Shown piece by piece: positions 13,970 through 27,099 of a stretch of DNA of 64,000 nt (positions are counted from its first letter, which is position 1; the number at the start of each line of letters is the position of its first letter). The stretch spans positions 4,154,001 to 4,218,000 of the forward strand of contig OU342635.1 in assembly GCA_910589415.1 (NCBI GenBank), written 5' to 3'. The notes under the pieces were generated by a model. It searched no databases and was not told the origin of the DNA. It saw only the letters and a program-made list of their open reading frames with translations. The position numbers were made by a program, and so were the translations under genes. This stretch comes from Malachius bipustulatus (taxonomy: Eukaryota; Arthropoda; Insecta; Coleoptera; Melyridae).

Positions 13970-14262
13970 TGTATTATACTCAATAATAGGAGTGAAAAAT
14001 ATCCCAGATTGCAGGAGATGCGGGGAGGGGGAGGAGACCCCATACCACCGAATGTGTGAATGCCAAGCACTAGAGGGAACTAGACTTCTAGTATTTGGGA
14101 CCGAAATGGCAGAACCAAAAGAAATAGAACAAGCACCCATTGGACTCATACTGAAGTACTTTCGGGAGATGGGACCGATGAGATAATTATCCAAAGGGGT
14201 ACAATAAGCGCAAGCTTCAGTACAAGGGCCTTGAACCTACCCTAGAAGTAATAATAATAATA
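13970..14262 (+). pseudogene. 5'-truncated R1/LOA-like retrotransposon tail
   Basis: The frame contains CRRCGEGEETPYHRMCECQAL, a C-x2-C...H-x4-C zinc-finger-like end typical of RNase H-bearing non-LTR elements. It is followed by an ILKYFREMG-type C-terminus with a stop at 14184-14186. A 3' UTR (ggggtacaataagc) then ends in a TAA-type microsatellite (about 14251-14265), the usual tail of such elements. Only the last ~70 residues remain. Confidence 0.65.
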
Positions 14263-14369
14263 ATGAGCATCATTATAGGCAACCCAAAATACGTAAGCAC
14301 TGAATACTCAGTTGCTTCTATCAACATCCATTTCAAGGTACATCCGATAGTTGTTGTCTCTTTTTAAAC

Positions 14370-15650
14370 AGTTACCTCATGTTTGCCAAGATCGGAATAC
14401 GAATAAAAACAAAACAAAGCAACAACGCACAGCAAATCAACAAAGCAACGGCAATAGAGAGAGTTGCGGCACTAGAGACACTTAAAGACATTGGGTCACT
14501 AGAGGACAGTAAATCAGAGATAGTAAGTTTCCAACTCCGCGTGAGATGTCCTTTCTGTGGAGAAAAAATGGTGTGCAGGAGGGTTGAACAGACTGAACCT
14601 GGTAGAGTAATGATGGGGAATTGGAAAGGTATACGTTTATCCTGATTTTTCTGGATGAGTTTGAGAAAAGAGAAGAGGTACAAAGCAGGCAGGGTGAGAA
14701 GTTCGTAAGCCGCCTGAAATGGCCTCTGAAATGATCCTAATCGCTCTCTTTTGAAGAAGAAAAAACCTTCCGAGAGATCTTTCAGACCCACCCCAAACGC
14801 CCAGTCATAGGACATGATCACATGCCCATAATAAGCACAGAGAAGAACTCCATATGGGACACCGTGTGTTGAAGTCATCTGAGAAGGAAGTAGGCACTAG
14901 CAAGAAGACGGCATAAATGATTTGTGTAAGCTGACCAGATCGATCTGAAAGCCCAAAAACTTCACGACACCCCGCCGGCCTGATCAAAGCACTATCGGTG
15001 GGTATGGAGGGTAAAGCAGGATGACGTCTCGAATGGAAACCAATCAACTCAGTTTTGTCTTAGTTGAGTTTCAGTTGTAGTCAAGAATTGTTGTATTATC
15101 AACATCGTTAACAGAGAGGAATTAGAGGAAGTAATATTTAGGCTCAAGTCGTTGATGAAGACCCCAGAGAGACCCCATTGTGGAACCCCAGATGAGATCT
15201 GAGCAAAAGATGATCGCACAGGTCGGCCATCAGACCCAGTAATCTGAACCGCCTGTGTTCTTCCCTGTAGGTAGCCTGTTGTAGGTAAACCAAAAAAGGG
15301 GTAATCCACGAACTCCGACATTCTCCAGTTTCCGGAGGAGATACTCGTGAATCGAAGAGACCCCCCTCTCCATTCCCCCAGATATGAAGCCTGTAAGTTC
15401 CACAAGAGCCGTCTGGGTAGATCTGTTTTTAAGAAAACCATACTAGGATCAGGAAAGGATCCCTGTTTTGTCAAGAAAGTCAAGAAAGCGAGACGAGACA
15501 AGGGATTCAAGACTTTTATCAAATACCAATCGGCTGTTTTTTGGGTTCTTGATGTTACCTTTTTTGAAAATGGGCTTTTAACTAAGGCTGCCTTGAGATC
15601 TTCGGGGTATATGCCAATTTGTTGTAAATTTCAGATAACGGCTGAGTAAA
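14370..15650 (-). pseudogene. jockey-like reverse transcriptase relic
   Basis: Read on the - strand: about 15640-15460 resembles the RT segment before the palm (GIYPEDL, then a degraded K-x-x-N-Y-R-P-I-like stretch). About 15195-15110 has SSGVPQWGLSGVFINDLS, a damaged S-S-G-V-P-Q-G-S-x-L-x-P-x-L-F-x-x-x-I-N-D-L box. About 14740-14640 has FQAAYELLTLPALYLFSF, the downstream thumb-type (L-T-L-P-S-L-Y) segment. There are multiple frameshifts and no intact Y-A-D-D box. It is non-functional. Confidence 0.7.
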
Positions 15651-18600
15651 AAGGTAAAAAAAAAGTAAAAAAAAAGGGAATCTGGTACAAGCCTCAAGAC
15701 TTCCCACTCTTAAAGCTACTTCGATTGTTTCCCGAGGTGATGTGGGAAGGAGCACGAAGGAAGAAGACGTGTCTTCGGTGATCAAGTTCTTAGATTTTAT
15801 GAGAAAATTGCTTATTGATTGGAATTGGTTGTTTATGACGATCGAACCTGCTTTGAGGGAATTTTCAGATTCGCTGATGACGATGTCGTTGGCACGGGTG
15901 GATTCCTGCCTCACCAGGTACCCGAATCGTCGCTCTAGGCTGCTTAACAGAAGCCCGAACTGCTGGTTGGACGTTTACACAAAAGTTATGTGAAAACCCT
16001 AATCTATTGAAAATTTAAAAGTTGACAGGGACTGCAACGTCATTTTGACATTATGATACATCAGTTTTACGTCAAAAAGTGGTAAAATTAATGACATTAT
16101 TGAAGTCGTGGGGGGATTGAACTCTAATAAAACTGCAAAATAAATTATTTCTGATAGTTAACAGTTTAAAAAGATTCAATCTCAAACAATAAATTTTTTT
16201 CAAAGCCTACCTAAAGCCCAAAATAAAAAATGCAATTTCTGTGTTTTTCACATTTTTGTTAGGTAAAATTAATTACTTTTAAATCATAAAAGTTACAGAA
16301 ATTTAATTTACTTCAGCAAATGTGAATGAATGGCAAGTTGAATGATTCGGAGAAGTATTTTTCATTTAATTATCCAGCCTGACTTGGTTACGATCAAATA
16401 ACGAGCTGCTCCAGTAACCCCGGTAGAAAATTATCAGCTTAAAAATTTGTTGGAATTAATTATGAACCTTGATATTAATTTGTGAAAAGAATTAGAAATT
16501 TCGTGTTTTTAATGAATATAATATCGGGTGTTCATTAATTAACACTTCCTGAGTTGGCCGTGGAGCTCGGAACGTATGTCATAACTTGATTTTCTATTAA
16601 TATGGAATAGTAACTTATAGCCAATATCATAAAGGCTCATTAGGCTAAAGGGCAGATTTCTGTGCTCGTTTTTGAAGCTAATATCGTTGTCAAATGACTT
16701 TTATCAACATTTTTGTAATTACTTTCATGTCAAGAATAGATAAGATTATATTAGTCTCCTCAAATCATCGGTATTTCATCCGTAACTCTAAATCATTCAA
16801 TAGAAAGTCAAGTAGTCGTAAACAGGGTTCCTCGCCATGGATATCTGAAAGTAACAGGTTATTTTAGATCGGTCGCTACTCCCTAGTTCAGTTCTCCCAT
16901 TCCTAGTCCAAGCTCAATGAAATGGATGTGATATAACGTTTCTGTCACTTTAATATTATTGATTTACTTGAAGCCGTTCTTTTTGAAAGTAAAAATTAAT
17001 AAAATGAATGATCAAGAAGATTACAATGGGAGTAAACTTCATGGAATTTGAAGTTCTCTCAAGATTTGTCTGGAATAATTATTATGTGGTGGACGTGGAA
17101 CGGAAGAATAACTTCTAGTTCCTCATCAAACTCGGTGTTTGGATGGAATGTTTCTATATGAACCTGCGTAGAAGCTTCTTAGAAAAGTTGCTCACTTTTG
17201 TCCTTATTGAGTGATATAGTAGTGAAAGTATCCTTACTCGGAGACATTCCTGGCATGGCCCATACGTAAGTTTTCCCGAAACTTACAGTTTTCACTAAGA
17301 CTTTTTTGCAGGTTTAGCATGGCTTAGAATATCATCATGTAGATCAGTTCCCAGAGTTACAGAACAAGGATTTGTTGGTTTGAGCACTTCTGAAGTAACC
17401 GATTTAGTCAAAGAGATCTGTGACGATCGACTCATGTGTCATAATACTCTTAATACACCGATACCGTAGCCAGCCAGATTCTACAAGCTCAACTGTGATT
17501 TCTTTCTATGAATTTACCCGGCGAACACTTCCAGAGTGCCTTTAGTGGGGTGAGAAACCGTGTATTAAAATGTGCCCAGGAGGGTAAAGGGCACTTCACT
17601 CATCTTTTAATTGTTGTGTTTTATAAAAAAGTCAATATGTGTCAGGGCCTACTCCAAGACTTGAAGATTTTTACGGTTTACGAGATTTTTACCACCTGCC
17701 ATCTGCGAATTCAGAGGTTATTACCTACCGCTTCCATGCGGAACCAAATTAGATTTCCAGTTTATTTCTGAGATGCTTCAAAGAAAAGAAAAATTTCCAA
17801 TATAAATAAATCTCCAGTTTCCAGTTTTACGTTCTAGTTCCGCACAGACAAGTTTGTAAATTTGATAATTTAAACCAAATAAACAAAATTAGGCTTATAG
17901 TTAACAGCAGATGTTAACGTAATTCACGGCTAAGAAAATATTTTTGTTTCGTTCTATAATTACCTTGATTTTCTTATCCAGTGATAGCTTATTGGAACAT
18001 CTGATTTAAGAAACATCATTTGGTATTTCTATAGAGATGCTATTAAAAGTGGTGGTCTTAAGATTTGTTGTCGATTTTAAAAATATCATCACCTATACTT
18101 AATTGCATAGTTTTATGCTAAACCACGACCCTGGAATTACCTATTTGATTACACACTTTTATTGGCAATAGAAAATATTTTTCACGCATAATCTAAAAAT
18201 ATATCCACATTATAATACAACTTGTCCTGTATGTATTTTTTTAATAGAATAAACTGATCTGATACGTGGAAAAATATTTTTCTAATAAGACTATTGAATA
18301 AAACGTTCATGATTCTGCCGCTTTCAGTTTCATAATGACGTTTATCCCTCATACTGTAACATAATAGACGCACATTCACTCATAGAAGTCAATCACAGCT
18401 CAGCCTGTGAAATAATAAAATGAAAATCACCAGTTAGAGCCAATTACAACTTCTCAGATACAAGAAATCACGCATTCATAACACTGGCATCCAACATAAT
18501 GGCAGAGTGATAATGGCACAATCACCTTCGAACGACAATGTTACTTTTTTTTTTACCTTTCATAAATTCTTAAAAGAATAGCATTCGAACCGCTTTTAAC

Positions 18601-19690
18601 ACCCTGTGCATACAATCGATTTCCAAATATCAGGATTCTGCTTAGTGGGAAATACCTGAATGCTTCTCCAGTCATTGAAAAATATTCCAGAATTTCCAAT
18701 TAAAAGTTTATTACGGATCACCTTCTGAATAATTTTCCATGAGCCATATTTCCACCCATAGACGAAGATGAATTCTGGAGACTTCCGCATCAGGTATTCG
18801 TGATGACTAATGAGGGTCGTTTGAGTCAGTTCTTATCACCCTCGTGATGTTTATCGACATCTTGGAGCTGGCACTCCATATTTGAACAAACTTTTGGGTT
18901 AATATTATTCACATTAATGTGTTTTTATAATATGACTATGTTCTTTGTTAGTTATAGTCATAAAATTTGATTATGTCACTTTTTACTCCCAATAAAGAGT
19001 ATATTATTGTCAAAGAAATACCGAATAGAATGGTTTTGGATAGGTAGAAGCTCGCTCGCGTCGTTGGAACACTACAAGACTAAGCCCGATGAGAAATTGA
19101 CAGGATATAATATATATAGTAATGCAGAACTTATAGCGCCAGATTCAAATATTCAGTTTATTTATTTTGTGAAACGAATTATTGACGTTGGGCGTCAATT
19201 GAAACGAACTATTTTACCCTTATTAGAGGGGAAAAATAGTCGTTGAGAGCATGAGACAGTAAAAGACAACAAGGGTCGTGGATTGAGCTGTCAGTCTAAG
19301 AGGGTCAACAAATAACGAGCGGGTCAGCAGAACAACAGGTACTCTTTATTTAAAAAAAATCACAGTAATTATCACAGAATCTTGAGCACGGTTAACAACA
19401 ATAAAGAAACAAGAGCGTGTGAAGAGTCGAATGAACTGATCGGTTAAAAATTGGTCTGCAATGGCACTTAGCTTCGTAGGGTCTCCGGTGCGAGGGTGAA
19501 AGTTTTCAGCCGGGTGTACAGATGGCACAGGTTCGGCGGCCGGCAGGTGAGCTGCTACAGTGGTAAATTTGGCCACTCCTGCGCAGTAATACAAGTATGT
19601 GCCAATGGATCAGGTGCCCTCCGGTACGAGGAACAAGCTTAGCTGGTGGAAAACTTGGTCTCAGGTACAACCAATGTGCTTCATTCTTGC
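15651..19690. other. non-coding stretch without recognised gene
   Basis: No coding family was recognised on either strand. An A-rich run sits at 15654-15677. About 18423-18471 is one copy of a dispersed repeat (see 25727-25776). Confidence 0.5.
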
Positions 19691-19858
19691 TTGAAGTGAA
19701 AAACTTGCTTCCAGGAAAACCTTGCGTCCGTAAGAAAAAGTTGCTCCCAGGAAAAAGTTGCTTCCGGGAAAAATTTGCTTCCGGGAAAAAGTTGCTTTCG
19801 TAGGAACAATTTGCCTCCAGGAAAAAGTTGCTTCCGTAGGAAAAAGCTGCAATTTCAT
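19691..19858 (+). repeat. tandem repeat, ~17-19-bp unit, about nine copies
   Basis: Degenerate copies of aagttgcttccgggaaa follow each other, some with a 2-base insertion (cgtaggaaa). The repeat produces short Lys/Leu/Pro-rich open frames on both strands that are not genes. Confidence 0.85.
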
Positions 19859-21255
19859 TGGTATCAGAAACACTCTTGTATTAATGAACGGTCCGATCGA
19901 GTCTGCTTGCCAAGGGTACATAAAATTATGTCCCGTCCTCAAGATAAGTTGAGATCAAAATGTGATCGACGAAATTTTACAAGCGGAGCGAAACTCGATC
20001 GGATTTAAAAGCTGTAATTAAATAGCATACTGTATTAAGAAAATATGATCTGTACAATTCCAGCACAATGAAAGAAACCATTTTACGACACTCACCAAGC
20101 CAAAAACGTGGGTGATGTTTCCAATATTGAACAATAAATTCAAGACGCCATTAGATGAATTATTCGCGACAGGTATTTTGCGTGAACCTTCTTCAAGTGA
20201 ATTTTCAGGAGAGAAAGAAAGGTGAGATCTCAGGTATCGGCGTACCGGATTGAAACTCGACAGTCGAGGTCGACGAAACTCGAGGCCTCCAGCCGGCCGT
20301 GTTTGCACCGCACTAAAAGCCATCACTCCCTCATGCGACGCGCGCACCGCGGTTGTCTCCGGGTCGCTGGCATTTAGCAAGTACGTACAAAATGTACGTT
20401 ACATTTGAAAAATGACGAAAAAACGACAGTAAACCGACGTTATAAACATCACGTATAAATCTGAGAAATGACAACAATAATCACGTTTTTTTTTGGTAAT
20501 ATGACGTCGGGGACCAAAAATGACGTCACAATAAGGTGATTTTGCTGCTTGCATGTCGTCCTATCTTGAAAAATGGCTACTTTGCAATTTTATCATCATG
20601 GCCACTTTAGCTGACACACTCTTATATCTGATATTGTCATCAAGTTATTGTGTATAGTAATTTTTTACTAATCTACACAAGCCTGTTAGAAATATTTCCT
20701 GAATATAAATTGCATAACCGATGAGGAAGGTCTCAAGGTAAACGGTTATCAGTGCTATCACCATCCATGCACGCCACTTGATTTACATCGTCTGTTAGGT
20801 AGGTAGTGCCCATTTATTCAGAGCTCTTGAAGATCTTTGCGCTCTTTTAGATACGATAATGTATAAGGATTCACCCCATAAGGTATATAAATTAGTCAGG
20901 TAATAGTTATCTTGGTTAAATTATTGCATGACTGTGAATCATCAGAGCTTTTCCCCATTTACCCGGATCCGCGTGCAGATCATTCCGACACGACCGGATT
21001 TGAATAATGTAATATTTAAATGTTCACGCCTCCAGAAATTTATTTCCAAGTTTACGTTATTTTTATTCAAGCACCCTGTATATGAAAAATCAGGGCTGGT
21101 TGGTCCAGGAATCATGTCTTAAAATAAGAACTTAATAAGAAGTAACGTCTGCGTAAGAAGAATATAAATTAGGTGTTACTAAAAAAAATTCAGAAAGTGT
21201 TTACGCGTCAGAGAGGCTTGGCTCAGCCTATAAAGGTATTATAGATATGAAGCAG
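19859..21255. other. non-coding stretch with weak retroelement hints
   Basis: At about 20134-20205 a + frame reads PLDELFATGILREPSSSEFS, which resembles the start of a Ty3/gypsy-type RT (x-x-E-L-L-x-x-G-I-I-R-P-S-x-S-x-F-S). It is too short to be sure. Nothing else is recognised. A caccctgtata word at 21073-21083 matches the ends of elements elsewhere. Confidence 0.3.
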
Positions 21256-21258
21256 GAT

Positions 21259-21335
21259 ATATTGATCGTTTCATCGACTTTAAAAAGGCATTCGAGAAAG
21301 TCGGATACGAACGGCTAAGCCAACTTTTATGTAGT
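21259..21335 (+). pseudogene. short RT fragment (palm motif A type)
   Basis: The frame YIDRFIDFKKAFEKVGYERL matches the F-I-D-F-x-K-A-F-D-x-V motif of non-LTR reverse transcriptases. It stops after about 25 residues. It differs from the jockey-like relic that follows and probably comes from another element. Confidence 0.5.
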
Positions 21336-21577
21336 TAGTAAACTTTTGACATAATCGCATATTAAACACCAACAAGAGACTAATTGCATCATTTTAACCC
21401 TGAGAGTGAGGGTTGTTTCTCGAAGGCGCAGCTCGACAGCAACGCTCACTCCGGGGATTAAAGAAGCTTTGGTCTCCAAGTGTATGGGATACTTTTTGAA
21501 ATATCATCGCAAAAATGTCCAATGAAAATTATTAATGAAACACATTTAATTGGTCAAACTTCATTAAAGTTAATATC

Positions 21578-22800
21578 ATGTCATCCGTTTTCTGTCGACT
21601 TTTCAATCTGTCATATAAAAAGGGAATATTTCCTTCCTGCTGGAAATGTGGACGGATCCAACCTATTCCTACGGATTCCGCAAACAGAGCTCAACTGGTG
21701 ACCTCCTCACTTACGTCACCGAGCTGTGGAACGGCGCAATCGAGCACCATGGGGAGTCTCGAGGGGTTGCGCTTGATATTTCTAGAGCTTTCGACCGTGT
21801 TTGGCATGATGGACTGTTGGCAAAACTGCAGGCCTATGGCATGCCCGAGAAATTCTGCTTGTGGCTTGCGAGTTATCTCGGAGATCGCTCATTACAGGTG
21901 GCAGTCGATGGAGCTCTTTCTGAGACCTTTTCCATCAATGCCGGTGTGCCTCAGGGATCCATTTTATCTCCGACTCTCTTTCTTTTATTTATAAACGACT
22001 TGCTTGAAACAACAAAAAATCCAATATACAGCTTTCCCGATGACAGTACACTCATATCTTCTTATACCTTAGATACGCAAACATCTGCCATCGACGCACA
22101 GACTCGCAGGGAGCAAGAAGTTGCCTTACTTAACAATGACATACAAGACATTCTAGCTTGGGGCGATAGAAACCAAGTTCAACAAGCAGTCATCTTCTCC
22201 AAAAAGGCCAACGTTTTGGAGCCAGATATGGTGATGGCGCGACACTCCTTTACTCGATCGGCATCTCTTCGTTTACTTGGAGTGAGCCTCGGAGCAAACA
22301 TGTCTTGGCATGATCATGTTGCAGGTCTGGGGAAGAGTGCTTCTCAAAAACTTGGAACACTCTTCCGCACGAAGAAATTTTATACACCACAACAGCTTCT
22401 CCTCTTATACAAGGCTCAAACCTGACCATCTTTCGAGTACTGCTCACATGTCCAACACATAAAAATTTAGACACTGTCGAACATCGAAAAAGAGTAGCTG
22501 ACCTGAGTCTGTTTCTCATATATTTCTATGGAAAGTGTTCAAAAGACGTGGCCCGCTTGATCCCACCTAGAACAAGACCTGGCAGAAATACACGTCGAGC
22601 CGCAAACGCTCATGCGTATCAGGTCCAGCTCGTTACACCTCGTTCCACCCTATTTCAGACTTCTTATATGTATATGTAGAACTGCATCACTTTGGAATGG
22701 CATTCCAAAGGGCGTGTTTCCCGAAGTATACAACCTGCAGCGATTCTAGGCCAACATGAATCGACATCTCCGCTCATGCACCGCTCTCAGAGCGTCATAG
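21578..22800 (+). pseudogene. jockey/CR1-like non-LTR reverse transcriptase, internally deleted and inactive
   Basis: One frame has LFNLSYKKGIFPSCWK (about 21593-21640). After a deletion and frameshift, 21646-22425 gives YGFRKQSSTGDL, ALDISRAFDRVWHDGLLAKL, INAGVPQGSILSPTLFLLFI, then SFPDDSTL and LLGVSLGANMSWHDHVAG. These are RT blocks in order. The catalytic box reads FPDD (22033-22044): the usual Ala before DD is Pro. Past the stop at 22423-22425 the frame continues in pieces (HRKRVADLSLF, ASLWNGIPKGVFPEVYNLQR) to about 22800, typical of the element's C-terminus. RT blocks between KKGIFP and the GFR motif are missing. Confidence 0.85.
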
Positions 22801-22882
22801 AGATTTCCCTGCAGTGCATGTGCATTTTAAATAAAAAAATCATATCAAGTTAGTTCTAGACCAGGTAGTCTAAACTTTCCGC

Positions 22883-23256
22883 GACTATTTTAGCCCTCTC
22901 TTGATGGCAAAGCGGGTATTGAACTAGATTTTGTGTTAAGCCTGGTTTAGCTCCGCTTGGTCTCCCCCTGTTGGTTTTTGGTAGTACAATTCACATGATT
23001 TGCTTGCCACAGTTGTCACGCGCAGAAAAAAAATTATTATCATTTTTATCCAGAAGACTAGACGGATTCTGAATCAAAATATGATTTTTCGAGCAAACGA
23101 CCACCCCCAATTCACTTGGATCGTCGGCGGACTTCCAAAAAAGCTCAGGAAAGACCTAGCGGGTATAAATTCCAGTTCCAGCTAGAGAGGGCTAAAATAT
23201 CACCAAAAATATGGTCTTAGTACCCGCTTTGCTATCTTGAGAGGGCTAAAATAGTC
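22883..23256. mobile_element. small TIR element (MITE-like), ~374 bp
   Basis: Inverted ends of 36 bp: gactattttagccctctc... at 22883-22918 and its near-exact complement at 23221-23256, with about four differences. The inside has no gene. A partial inner copy of gagagggctaaaat sits at 23185-23198. Confidence 0.75.
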
Positions 23257-23289
23257 ATGGAAGATTTGGGCGGGTGTAGACTCTAAATA

Positions 23290-26200
23290 TTGTCTTTTTT
23301 GTTAAAATCTTACATGAAAGTGTCACTATCATTCCCTCTGGATAAAAAGTAGCATGTAGTACTCGATAAAATATACTAAAGGTGACACTTTGGTTTAAAA
23401 TAGCAGAAACTCCTCACTCGACTGGAAACAAAAAGTGAAGGTCAAAGACGAAATTGAAATATATGGAAATGTATAAGTGCCTCGGAGAAGCATATTCGCC
23501 TTGTGGACATGGAACACAGGAACAATGCAATCAATGTAAGGAAATCAATGCCCGAATGTAAATTGCCTGAGCTATATTTAATTAAGGCCTGTCGTCGTGA
23601 AATGTTACCATTGTCTTACGTATGAAACGTTGTTATTTCAGAACGGTAGGGAATTTTTCCAATGGAAGACAATTGTTTGGAGGGAGAGGACATCGACACT
23701 CCAATTAATAATTGTTGTCTGAGATTGGTGGTCCTTGACGTTCGTGATGCTTATATGAATGACGATATTATTATTTTATTTATTTCTTATTTATTAATCA
23801 TATTAATTAATTAGGTTAAAGTAATAATACGCTTCGTTGCTGTCCTACTATCATGTTTGGCATTGGGACCCTAAATTAGAAAGGATAAAATGGGCTACAG
23901 ATACTATTAATGAAATCAAGTGAACCATCACCGATAAGGTGAAGAAAACATAGTTCATTCGTTTATAGTTACAAACAAATTACCCCAGCGTTAACTCATC
24001 GTTATAAATCGTTTCTTAGCAACTAGGTAAATTAAGGTGATAATTATAGTTCATTTAGCATACTAGAATACCCAGTCGAAACTATCATGAAAACTTTCTA
24101 ATAGAAGACATAAGTCCAAATCCAATTAAAGTGAAAGGCAATTTTGAATTTAAAAAAGCTCTACTTTAGCTCTCAATTAAAAATACTGAATTGTTATTAG
24201 AGAAAATCTTTCCAAACTAATTTATATCGACATGTTAAAGTCTACTATGTTCGATCTGCTTTGTAAAAAGGCCTGAAATCCACAGGCCTTAATAAAGAAG
24301 TGAAATAACTGGAAATATGCGAAAAATCACATAGCTGAGCTAAAAAAATCACTTAAAAAAAGGGTCCAGTCAATATTGGGATGGCGGCGACAAAAAGTGT
24401 TTATCTTTCCAGCTGAAACCTGGATCTACGGAGTAAATGGTGGTATTCGAATGTGGATTTATGATATTGATTCGAAAGCAAATCAAGAGTCAAGAGAAAC
24501 GATTCAGACTTTTACATTCCAGATGTGAATATTATTTTTTGAATGTTCGCAGTGTATTTTTCAACATATTAGCATCTCGCATCGAGACGCAAAGTGAAGG
24601 AAATTCCCTTTATGTGCCTAGTTGAAAGAAAATTGTACCAAATCAAAATATCTGATACGAATAAAAAAATTAGGATGTTCTTCAACAAGCGGAGAGTGAT
24701 TGGTTTTATTGCTGGGTAGAGCGCGTTTGGTCACGCGTGCCTGTATGCCTGATAACGTGCTGTTTTATTTAATAACTAATATAAGATTTGGAAAGTTGAG
24801 GTATGATGTATTTTGCATAAAATCGTAGAGAAAATAGTGTCTCCATCTCGCGGAAAATAGCAGTGATGAACTTGGACGTTTCCGTCGTGAGTAATACCCA
24901 TCATTCTCCGTTCGTTGAAGAATGTATTAGTTCTCTATGTTTATTGTTAATCACTTACAGCTAAGCAAGTGGAATATTACACGAAAAATCACGAGTTGGA
25001 ACCAATCAAAGCTGATGAATCGTAATAACGTGGTGTCGTAGAGAAAATAGTGTATTATTCTCGCGGAGAATGGCTATTATTCACTTGGACGTTCCAACAC
25101 TCCTCGTCTATGCAAGTAAGAATGATAAAGCTAAAATATTGACGTTTTCGACTGGTTTCATCTCTTTCATCAACTCTCAGCCTGAAGGGTGAACGTCCGT
25201 ATAAAACTTCAATTTTTAAAAGTAGCGCAATAACGCTTAGCCAAACTCGGATGTCCGACACTGTCCGAACATAGAACGATTCCTATTCGCAGGTCGTAAG
25301 CTTTTGAAACGCCCGAGATTCTATAGTCTTAAGAATTCCAATAGTATGGCCTACATTACGAGTAGGTTCGCATTGAAGTTTTAGCACATAGCGGCATATT
25401 CCATTTGAAAGAAGCTTTGGAATGGCGGTCTTTGTTGCCAACAAAACTAGATTGTAAACGACTTCCCGACTTTAAACTAAAAACAAGGCCAGGGATGTCA
25501 GGAAATACGGAAGCTAATTTCTCAGACAAGTTTTCCGTATAATAATGGACGTGTATCTCTTATGTAAACTGAATCGATACTGGGAGCCTGACTTTTTTCT
25601 TCATTCTCAACCATCGTGCTATTTAAGCAATTTGAGCGGAAAAAATTATTAGACTCGATAGAGCTAATAATAATGGAAGCTGGAAACAATAACAATAACC
25701 ATGTAGATATGTATAATAATATAAGAAAAATCAGCAGTAAGAGCCAATCAAAACTGTTCAGGTACAAGAAATCACAGCATCGAACGCGCTGTACCCAATA
25801 AATAACACATATAAGATGATAATGCACGATCAACTTCGAACAGTAGCTCGATCGCACTCCATTGCAGTCTTGTTTCAACTTATGGTCCTCTATTTTATCA
25901 ACTGCTCACATAGTCAGCCTCGTGGCGACTGGCAAACTGAGTCGGAGCAGATAGAGACAAACATGGCACCCAGAGTCAGATTCCAGAGCGAGACGGGTAG
26001 AAAACATGGTGTGTTATTATAACATAGAACATTTTTTAACCTTATGATGATTTTTGCATAAAATCGTAGAGAAAATAACGTCTTCACCTCGCGGAAAATT
26101 GCCATTATTCACTTGAAATAGTTTTTTTAAATAATTTTGGCATATTGTAGTCAAAAATAAAAGTAAACATTTGCCGAAAATACTCGAAATTGGTATGACT

Positions 26201-26930
26201 TCACTGTACTTTATACAATAGACTGCTTAAAGTAGTTATAGGCATCTTATTATTACACCGTTCGTAGTGTCAGTGTCTATGCCAATCTACGGCCATCCAG
26301 GAGTACCACTCTATCGCAATATTGCGTGCTCTCCATCATCGACCGTTATCAATAATTAACTGTGAATTGTAGGCATATTTACCTGAGAATATCGATTAAA
26401 TCCTGGTAATAAATAGAGCGGCCTGGTGTGCACGGCTAGTCTGCAAATATTGATTCGTACACCGAGTTCACTACCACAATGGGAACTGGAATCGAAAACA
26501 AAAAACCTCTTTGTAGAAAATCTCGCAGATTTAAAAGAGATTGAAAGATGCCTCGTCAAGTTGCTGATGAGACGTAATTGAGGTAAATGATAATATCGCT
26601 TGTTTTATGTTTGTGAAATACTGGATCTGCGACATATTTTTTTTGATTGAAATGATATTTTTTGTTATTTTTAAAATTTTTCTATTTTTTTAGCATATTC
26701 CCACAACGACTGAAGTTGTCCTCATGTTTGCTTAAGATTTTTATTGAGTAAAATTAAAAAAAAAATCTTTTATGGCCATTTAAAAACGATCACCAAATTA
26801 AATAAGTTAATCAATAAATTAAAATAAATTGAAAAATTAAAAACTAAACAAAATAATTATTGTTATTTCGTTTTGCCTTACAGCGATCTTTAAATAACGT
26901 TAAAACGCCCTGTTCCGCTGATGTTATGTC
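23290..26930. other. non-coding stretch with dispersed short repeats
   Basis: No gene recognised. It holds three copies of the tcgtagagaaaatagtgt repeat family (24824-24890, 25036-25105, 26063-26118) and two copies of the companion aaaatca..gagccaatca sequence (24984-25010, 25727-25776). Confidence 0.5.
24811..26120. repeat. dispersed repeat family: tcgtagagaaaatagtgt ... ggctattattcacttgg
   Basis: Copies with a shared order of words (aaatcgtagagaaaata, ctcgcgga(g/a)aat, attattcacttgga) lie at 24811-24890, 25036-25105 and 26051-26120. Partial copies lie at 6151-6180, 11881-11930 and 28443-28480. No terminal inverted repeats were found. They look like pieces of one abundant non-coding element. 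Confidence 0.65.
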
Positions 26931-26934
26931 CTGG

Positions 26935-27099
26935 CGATGTACAGGGTACGTTCTGGCGATATACAGGGTATGTTCTCATGATATACAGGGAATGTTTTGG
27001 CGATATACAGGGTATGTTCTCGCGATATACAGTGAATGTTCTCGCGATATACAGTGAATGTTCTGGCGATATACAGGGTATGTTCTGGCGATATACAGG
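26935..27099 (+). repeat. 22-bp tandem repeat, 7.5 copies
   Basis: The unit cgatatacagggtatgttctgg repeats seven times plus half a unit (165 bp) with a few substitutions per copy. There are no unique spacers, so it is not CRISPR-like. The open frames through it (Y-R-x-C/M-F-W/S repeats) are consequences of the 22-bp period. Confidence 0.95.

Noticed and set aside
14372..14878. 168-residue - strand frame with membrane-like segments
   Set aside because: It is partly the degraded RT thumb region and partly a wrong-frame reading of a jockey-like relic.
20134..20205. Possible Ty3/gypsy RT start
   Set aside because: It has only about 20 residues of resemblance, with nothing continuing downstream; mentioned within a region note but not called.
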